From Edaphochlamys debaryana (lineage: Eukaryota > Chlorophyta > Chlorophyceae > Chlamydomonadales): DNA of 64,000 bases. The stretch lies in the NCBI GenBank assembly GCA_016858145.1, contig JAEHOE010000095.1, positions 62,001-126,000 of the forward strand. Direction: 5' to 3'. Under the pieces are notes generated by a model. The model was given only the letters and a program-made list of their open reading frames with translations. It made no database searches and had not been told where the DNA came from. This document shows positions 56,695-64,000 of this stretch, in pieces. The position numbers and the translations under genes were made by a program. The first letter of the stretch is position 1; the number at the start of each line of letters is the position of its first letter.

Positions 56695-59011
56695 TCAGTC
56701 GTCCTCGCGGTGCAGGTCAACGGCCAGGCGGTTGGGCCGCGGGTCGCCCATGTGCCCCAGCTCCTCCGCCAGCTCTGACGCCAGCTCATGCACCTGGTCC
56801 ATCATCAGGACGCCCACGGTCTCCCGGCAGCAGAGCTCGATCCGCAGCTGGGGGTGCGTGAACAGCAGTGCCTGCAGCATACCCGGCAGGTCGGGCGGAG
56901 GCTCGAACGGGCCCTCGCGGTCGGGGCCGCACCACTCGGTCACGTCCTGTTAGCACGGTGCGGAGTGGGGGGGGAGCTTGGGACATTACGGCTTGCCTAG
57001 TCTGCAAAGGGAAAAGAGGTCATGCGTGGCCCAGGTCGTGGGCACATGAGGCAATTGCAGCTTCATATGTGAGCAAAGGCCGTGCCATACGCTATCCACC
57101 AGGTGTGTACGGCAGGTCCAAGCTCCCCTGAACCTCACCAGCGTCAGCAGCTCCAGGGCGGGCGCCCGTGGCAGCACCAGAAGGCCCCGCGTGGGGTACT
57201 GCGTGCCGTCAGACAGGTCGAGCCGCTGCGGGGCGGGGGTGAGTAGAGGCGAGGTCAAGGGGGCTTCAGACGAATGCGGCGAAGTTCAAACGTCAGTAGG
57301 ATTCCCTAGCAACCCCTCTTACCTTAAGCCCCGTGTGGGCGGAGAGTGTGGTCAAGTCGTGGTGGCTGAGGGAGACGTGGTCGAGAGTCAGGCGGGGCAC
57401 GCCCGCCCGGCCAAGCGCCTCCAGCCACGCCGTGTGGTTGCGCCGGGCTGGCCCCGCCCCCACCTCGCCGCCCACGGGCAGAAGCACAGTGCTGTTCTCC
57501 GTTCCAATCCACACGTCTGACCCCGCATCCATCCGCCCGGCAAGGAATGCAGCTGCATCACAGAGCCCAGCCTCGCCCAGCTCCGTCAGGGCGCCCGTAT
57601 CGTTGTCGAAATGCTGACCCCGATCCATAACGACACCGATCTGCCACGTCAGCTGACGGACGGGCGAAGCGCGCAGAGCATGGAGCGCCTCGGGAGCTGC
57701 ACACGCCGCCTCAACTTCGCCGAGGTTGGGCGGGAGCAGGTAGCTCGACGGGTAGCTGCCTGCCAGCTCCGCTATGCCAGATGTCGGCGGGAGCACCAGG
57801 CCAGAGATGGCGAGCGTGGTGAGGCTGGTCAGCTGGGTGAGGGTGCGGACGTCTAGCGTCGCCTTCCCCGCCCGCAAGGACACGAGGCCCGAGAGCGCAG
57901 ATACACGCCCGGTGGGCAGCCGGGTGCTGTACAGGCTGAGGGAGAGAGAGGTGAGCGCTGTGAGCGGGGACAGCAGGGCGGGCAGCAGCTGAGGTGTGCA
58001 GGTTGTGATGCTCAGGCTCTTGAGCGATGTCAGGTTGGCGATGGCGGATGCGTGGTCGGGCTCCGTGAGCCTGAACCAGGCAGACAGCTGAGTCAGCTGT
58101 GTGGCGCTGGACAGGACCGAGCATAGCTCCAGCGAGAGGGGTAAACTCCCCAGAACGGTAAGCGAGGTGAGAGGGTGCTCTCGCCCCCTGATGAGCGTCT
58201 CCAGGAAAGCGGGCAGGAGCGGTGCCCAGGTGGCCTGTCAAGGGAGAAGGTAGGGAAACGGGTGGAAGCGTAAGAGCTGAGCAGCTTCATAAGGTGGGTC
58301 CAGGACGCACCTGTACCGGGCTGGGGTTGAAAAGCGGCTGCGCGAGCCATAGGCTGTCGAGCTGCTTGAAGGCCGCAGCCACCAAGCCCGCAGCCTCGCT
58401 GCTGAGGGCCGCGAGTCCAACATCAAATTGACGTGTGGGCAGCGGGGTGGGGGGAGCTGTCGCGAAGGCGCGAAGGAATGCATCCCTGCGTGGGGGTGGG
58501 AGGTGGGTCCCAGGGGGGGAGGAGGCATGTTAGGTGTGGACCAAGAGGGGCATGGGGCAGAGGGGACACAGCCTGTACAGCCAGGCGTGCCACATGCCGT
58601 TTCCGCATCCCCCCATGCCAGCCCATACCCCGGCTCCGTGTGCCATCACGCACCCTGTCCCCCCCAAACAGCTGCCCGCTCGCCCCGACCAGCCGCACTC
58701 CATTATGCTCACCCGTAAGCCTGCTGTAGTTGTGGTGGCTTGTCTTCGTCAGTCACAATCCACGCGCGCTCCGGCCTGCAACCTCGCTGCAGGAGGCGCG
58801 CGAGACGGTGCTGCGCCTCATCGGGACTTGCGAAGGCCGACTGGCGCAGTTGGAGTATGCTAACATGACTATCATGTGCGACGCATGTAAGCTTGCTGGC
58901 TAAGCGGATAGAGTGCCGGTCCCAAGGATCTATGCGTGCAAGAATTATGTGAAGGAGGTCGCGGTTCTGCAGCACAGAGCCCAAGCCAGTGGCATGGCGA
59001 GGCTCGGTCAT
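56695..59011 (-). CDS. F-box-like/LRR protein, tandem paralogue 1
   Basis: Five exons keep phase: 59011-58713, 58485-58311, 58234-57323, 57225-57139 and 56946-56695, giving 574 residues. The N-terminus (about residues 10-50) has an F-box-like helix set (VLQNRDLLHIILARIDPWDR, LASKLTC). The long third exon carries leucine-rich repeats (LTSLKSLSITTC, LLSPLTALTSLSLSLYS, LTQLTSLTTLAISGL). A conserved C-terminal module follows: WIGTEN, HDLTTLSAHTGLK, DGTQYPTRGLLVLP and EWCGPDREGPFEPPPDLP, ending in an acidic tail. F-box/LRR proteins usually act as substrate receptors of SCF ligases, but the F-box here is divergent, so that role is inference. It is the first of three head-to-tail copies and the one that is complete and unbroken. 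Confidence 0.75.
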
Positions 59012-59727
59012 GGCTCTAGTAGTGATTTGACGCTGCGATGGAGTCGCCCGCAGGTGTGCATGACGTCCTCGAGGTGCTGTACGGCAGCATGTGGTACGGC
59101 GGCATGAAGTAGGCACTTATGCTTTGCTGCAAAATGCTCAAACAGCATGCTCGCCTACTTGCCGGTTAAAATGCCAGCAGACAACACCCTCTGCCCAATG
59201 CTCAGGCAGGACACGTACGCCACCCGACCACCGAACGTCCCGGATTAGGGTATGGCCCTGTCCTTGGCTGGTTGCAGCGAACTCGAGCCGTGTCAGTCGC
59301 CCCAGAAAGCGGCCCTGCCTGCAATGGCCCCTCACCCCTGCACGCATCCAGGCACCCTTGGCACCCGGCTCTGCCCTCGACAGCCCCTGCCCTCTGCTTT
59401 TGCCGCTGGCGTGCGCCACATCTTCCAACATATGCGCCCACCGTCATCGGGGGCAGGGCCGACCGCGTCCCGCTGGTGTGCCTGCTGGTACTGCTCCTAA
59501 CGCTAAATTCACCCCTCGCCGACTCCACCGTGGTCCTTGCCCCCGGCAACGCTTGCCCTCTGTCGCAGACCCTGGTGCCCGGCGCTCTTCCCTCCGGAAC
59601 AACTTCCCCCACTGCCGACCACCGGCCTTAACTCCTGTTGATGCGCGTCAACCGCCCGCCCGGCTACAGTCGTCCGCCTTGCAGCACCTTGCCGGATGTC
59701 AACCCACATGCGCCAGCACGTGCACCC
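59012..59727. other. Spacer between LRR paralogues 1 and 2
   Basis: 5' flank of paralogue 1 and 3' flank of paralogue 2. No separate gene or repeat is recognised. Confidence 0.5.
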
Positions 59728-61979
59728 TCAGTCGCCCTCGTCCTCCTCCTCCTCGGCCTTTACCTCGAGCTCCACCTCCAGGCGGCTGGGTGCGGGGTCG
59801 CCCATAATGAGCAGCTCCGCTTCCACGTCCATCCCCAGATCATACACCTGCTCCGCCACCTCCTCCGCCACTTGCATGGTGCAGCTGAGCTCGATGTTCA
59901 AGCGGGGGTTCGCACAGAGCACCGCCTGCAGCACGGTTTCAACGTCTGCTGGCGGCTCGAACGGGCCCTCGCAGCCTGGGCCGCACCACTCGCCCACGTC
60001 CTGTCAGGAAGGGGCGGGAGGGGCTGGAGCTCAGGACATGAAGGTTTGCCGCGCCAACCGGTGGGATGCACAGTCTACGCGCCAGCTTGGCCGCTCAACG
60101 GTTGGGCAAGCACACGCGGGGCCCCGACCTCACCAGCATCAGCAGCTCCAGGGCCGGGGAGCGTGGCAACAGCAGCAGGCCCTTGCAGGGGTACTGCGTG
60201 CCCTTGTCGAAATGGAGTTGCTGCGGGGCGGGGAGGGGCGGGGGACCGGCGGGGCGGGCGGGGTATCGGCGGGGCGGGTAAGATGGCCAGGCAGGAAAGG
60301 CAGGACCGGAAGCGTCCGTGACAAGTACGAGCTCGCAGGGAGCAGCCTCTCGTTCAGCCCATCCCACCTTGAGTCCCGTGTGGGCGGACAGAGTGCGTAG
60401 GTCCTGGTGGCTGAGGGCGATGTGGTCCAAAGTCAGGCACGGGACGCCCGCCCGGCCAAACGCCTCCAGCCATGCCGTGTGGTTGCGCCGGCCCAGCCCC
60501 GCCGCTATCTCGCCGCCCACGGGCCACAGGAGGTTGTTGTCCTCCGTTCCAATCCAGACGTCTGACTCGGCATCCATCCGCCCTTGTAGGAACGCGGTGA
60601 CGGTGCAGAGCCCCGCCTCCCCCAGCTCCGTCAGGGCGCCCGTGCGGGCGAGGTAGTGCCGACCCCGTTCCAGTAGGAAACCAAGCCGCCACGTCATCTG
60701 ACGGACGGGCGAATCTTGCAAGGCCTGCAGCGACACGGCCGCTACGCGCCGCGCCTCGACCTCGACGAGGCTGAGCGGGAGCTGCGGGAGCTGCGGCCAG
60801 CTCGGTGGCTGCGGATTCCGCCGGGAGTGCCAGGTCATAGATGGCGAGCGATGTGAGGCTGGTCAGCTGGGAGAGGGCGTGGAGGTCCAGCGTGGCATCC
60901 TCCGCCTTCAAGGACGCCAGGCCCGGAAGGGCTAACAGCAGCTCTCCGGGCAGCAGGCCTGAGGACTCGCGGAGGAGAGGGAGGTGAGCGCCGTCAGCGG
61001 GGACAGGAGGGCGGGCAGGAGCTGAGGTGTGCAGGACTTGACGCCCAGGCTCTTGAGCGATCGCAGGTTGGCGATGGCGGATACGTGGTCGGGCTCTGCT
61101 AGGTCGCAACACAAGTCCAGGTCGGTCAGTTGCGTAGCTGCGGACAGCACTGAGCAGAGCTCTGGCGTCATGGGGCCCGCTGAGCCTTTGCCCCCCACGT
61201 CCAGTCGGGTCAGGGGAGCGCCCCGTTGAAGCAACTCCTCGAGCACAGCAGGCAGGACGGCGACCCAGGTGATCTGTAGGTGCGGGAAGGGGACGCATTA
61301 GCGGTTTTATGACGGAAGCTGGGGGCCCAAGTGCTCAAAGCGTGAGCTCGTGCGTGGGCTTACGTGCTTGGGGTGGGGAGTGCCGAGGAAGGTGAGGCTC
61401 TGGAGCCGTTGGAAAGCGGCACCAACGAGCCCGGGAGAGGTGTCGCTCAGGGCTGCGAGCTCCAAGTCAAGCTCACGCGTGGGCAGCGGGCCGGAGGCGG
61501 ACGGCGCGAGTGCGCACAGGAACGCCTCCCTGCGCGGGGAGTGAGGGGGGTTGCAGCGCAGACGTGGGGCCTCCCAGCCGAGTCCCTGCCTGCAGGCCCC
61601 AAACCCCACGCTTCTCATTAGACATGTGCCCATAAATAGCACAAGCCCAGGCGTGCAGCCCGACTGCAGCCCGACTTCAGCACTGAAGGCGCGATCCGCC
61701 CTCTTACGGCGTGTCCTCATCGGTTTCAACCCATAAGGAGTCCGGCACACAGCCTCGCTGGAGGAGGCGCTCGAGCTGACGGTGCGCATCCTCAGGCGAC
61801 GCGAAGCTCTCCTGCCGCAAGAAGATTTTCGCGTGTGCATCGTGAGCAGTGCAGATGTCCCTGCTCGTCAGCCGAAGGTAGAGCAGTTCTGTGTTGGCCA
61901 GGTGCTTGAAGATGACCTCGCGGAGGTCGCGGTTCTGCACCAGCGAGGTGATGCTGGTGCCAGCTTGTGGCTCGGCCAT
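59728..61979 (-). pseudogene. F-box-like/LRR paralogue 2, frameshifted in the LRR exon
   Basis: The exon plan equals paralogue 1: 61979-61708, 61529-61364, 61273-60368, 60220-60134 and 60000-59728. The start MAEPQAGTSITSLVQNRDLR and the second exon (LPTRELDLELAALSD) are intact. In the big exon the frame holds through LLPALLSPLTALTSLS, then one base is missing near 60950 relative to paralogue 1, leading to a TAG at 60932-60934. The next stretch (LPGELLLALPGLASLKAEDA, LTSLTSLAIYDLAL) is read in another frame, and an 11-base deficit near 60790 restores the original frame for the conserved C-terminal module. The net change is -12. Either it is a recent pseudogene, or one base was lost in assembly. 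The end has a Glu/Asp-rich tail not seen in the others. Confidence 0.65.
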
Positions 61980-62809
61980 GTTGGACTATAGCGGAATTTC
62001 TTCTGCCCTGCAACGCGTGCCCTGAAGCCGTGGAGGCATGCGTCGGCGTGTCTGCCCCCCAACGCCTCCCCGCCGTCTCCCGCCCCAACCCCGACCCCTC
62101 CCCACCGCTCTGCCCAAGCAAAAACATACAGACTTGTGCGCAGTACACCTTCAGGCTCCGGGCCTGGAAAACTCGCTGCAATTGCTCCCAAGCTCGTGCT
62201 CTGTTCCCGTGCGCGTGCCTGGGCCATGCAAGCCCGACCCCTGGGCGTGCCCGCCCCACGTGTTTCTTCGCCCCACTTACTCCCGCCCCTTCACCGATAT
62301 GCTCGCAAACCATCGCCACCATGCGCCATGATTGTTGTACTGACCAATATTCACAGCCCACTGCGGGCGTCCAACACGACAGGACACCCGTCGCGCTGCG
62401 GTACATCCGCCAGTCATCACAATCCTCGACACGGCCGCAGCTAGCCCTCCAGGCACTAATCTCGCACACAGCATTCAGCCATTGCCCGCCCTCTCATGCA
62501 CTAGTACACGCCGCCGCAGTGACGAGTAGTTGGAGAATACCACTTCGGCCCACGCCCACGGCCCGCTGCACTCGGCCAAGGCAGGCCTTCCGAGCGCTGT
62601 CTAGCACTGTCCCAGCATGCCCCACCACGAGCCACCAGGCCCCTACCCCACAGCCCACGCTCAGCCTCTGCTCCCGGAGCACCGCCTAGCTTAGGTACCC
62701 CGAGCGCGCGCCCACGGCCCTCACGGCCCTCCAGCCTCACGCCCCACGTGCACATCAACCCTGTCTTCCTTCTTTCCTAGCCGCCCAGCCCGCGCACCCC
62801 TGCAGCGCC
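61980..62809. other. Spacer between LRR paralogues 2 and 3
   Basis: 5' flank of paralogue 2 and 3' flank of paralogue 3; about 62660-62760 matches 56560-56665. No other feature is recognised. Confidence 0.5.
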
Positions 62810-64000
62810 TCAGTCCTCGCGATGCAGCGCAACAGCCAGGCGCTCGGACTCAAAGGCACCCATTTGGTCCAGCTCCTCCCTCAGCTCCGACGCCAGCCCC
62901 TGCACCTGGTCCATCACCAGGGGCCCCACGGTCTCCCGGCAGCAGAGCTCGATCCGCAGCTGGGGGTGCGTGAACAGCAGTGCCTGCAGCATACCCGGCA
63001 GGTCGGGCGGAGGCTCGAACGGGCCCTCGCGGTCGGGGCCGCACCACTCGGTCACGTCCTGGGGGCACAGGGCGGGAGGGTCGGGAGCTCAGGACGCTAG
63101 TTGCAAAGGGAAAAGAGGTCATGCGTGGCCCAGGCCGTGGGTCCTGGAGGCAATCACAGCTCCGTGTGTAAGCGAGGATCCGTGCCGTACGCCATCCAGC
63201 AGCAGGACTGTACGGCAGATCCAAGCTCACCAGCGTCAGCAGCTCCAGGGTGGGCGCCCGCGGCAACACCAGAAGGCCCCGCGTGGGGTACTGCGTGCCG
63301 TCAGACAGGTCGAGCCGCTGCGGGGCGGGGCGCAGGGGAAGTCAAGAAGCAACTGAGGCCTGGAGACAGGGGCAAGAGCGCACAATGCAGCGGCGACCAA
63401 GGCTCCCCCACTTGCCGAGGCCTGGAGGCAGAGGCAGGGAGCATGGAGGCTGCGGCTTGCACAGCCCGCATGGTGACCTTGAGACCGCCCCCATGAGCCC
63501 CTCCCACCTTGAGCCACGGGTGGGCTGCTGAGAGTGTGCCCAGGTCTTGGTGGCTGAGGGCGATGTGGTCGAAAGTCAGGCACGGGACGCCCGCCCGACC
63601 GAGCGCCTCCAGCCACGGAGTGTGGTTGCGCTTGTCAGGCCCCGCCTCCGCCTTGCCGCCCACGGGCCACAGGAGAATATTGTCCTCCGTTCCTATCCAG
63701 GCGTCTGACTCCGCATCCATTCGCCCAGCCAAGAACGCGGCGGCATTGCACAGCCCCGCCTCGCCCTGCTCGGTCAGGGCGCCCGTATCAATGTCGTAGT
63801 GCGGACCCCGATCCAGTACGACACCGATCTGCCACGTCGCCTGACGGACGGGCGAAGCGCGCAGAGCATGGAGCGCCTCCGGCGCTACACACGCCACCTC
63901 GATTATGTCGAGGTTTGGACGGAGTAGGTAGCTCGGCGGGTGACTCCCGGCCAGCTCGGTAGCGGCGGGCTCCGCAGGAAGAACCAGGGCAGAGATCCCG
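62810..64000 (-). CDS. F-box-like/LRR paralogue 3 (5' part beyond the window)
   Basis: Visible exons: 64000-63508 (open at the right edge), 63317-63231 and 63058-62810, all joined in phase 0. They encode the end of the LRR region and the C-terminal module: WIGTEDN, HQDLGTLSAAHPWLK, DGTQYPTRGLLVLP and EWCGPDREGPFEPPPDLP. The last exon is nearly identical to that of paralogue 1, and the intron before it (GCAAAGGGAAAAGAGGTCAT) is conserved too, so copies 1 and 3 are closer to each other than to the copy between them. No breaks are seen in the visible part. Confidence 0.75.

Overview
The window looks like nuclear DNA of a GC-rich green alga, most likely a chlamydomonadalean/volvocine. The evidence is very high GC, genes cut into many short exons with GT-AG and occasional GC-AG introns, low-complexity Ala/Gly/Gln tracts, and plant/algal-type housekeeping genes with no bacterial operon layout. 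Gene models were built by hand: an exon was accepted when splice sites, reading phase and family similarity agreed. Transcript starts and UTRs are mostly not resolvable.

Layout, left to right. (1) 1-1342, 3' end of an unknown + strand gene. (2) 3858-9660, a ubiquitin-themed locus on +: a short ubiquitin-like gene piece, then a long multi-exon gene reading RING finger, six ankyrin units (one exon each), ubiquitin-like modules, a true ubiquitin fold and a C-terminal YLFWEA-type domain. (3) About 10.5-11.9 kb, scattered exons of a weakly supported - strand gene with an ankyrin-like stretch. (4) 12198-18940, a 15-exon M3 metallopeptidase of the mitochondrial intermediate peptidase type with HELGH. 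(5) 19-22.4 kb, no gene seen, one dispersed repeat. (6) 22509-27425 (-), a six-exon, about 1210-residue glutamine-rich protein. (7) 27.4-31.5 kb, repeat-rich, with an 863-bp insertion flanked by a 5-bp target duplication and a 7-bp minisatellite. (8) 31582-33525, an SRSF1/SR30-type splicing factor. (9) 34423-36973 (-), an EXS-domain membrane protein. (10) 37.7-49.6 kb, an inverted duplication: complete SSRP1 (FACT subunit) on + at 42853-49350, and a 5'-truncated copy on - at 37910-40605 whose open frame continues into unrelated upstream sequence. (11) 50616-52737 (-), GID8/TWA1, divergent from (12) 53270-55290 (+), PSF2 of the GINS complex. (13) 56695-64000 (-), a tandem array of three F-box-like/LRR paralogues, the middle one frameshifted and the last cut by the window edge.

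Shared themes are chromatin replication and transcription (SSRP1, PSF2), ubiquitin-dependent turnover (RING/ubiquitin locus, GID8, F-box-like array) and recent local duplication: tandem paralogues, an inverted gene-half copy, and four short tandem duplications that copy exon edges into neighbouring introns.
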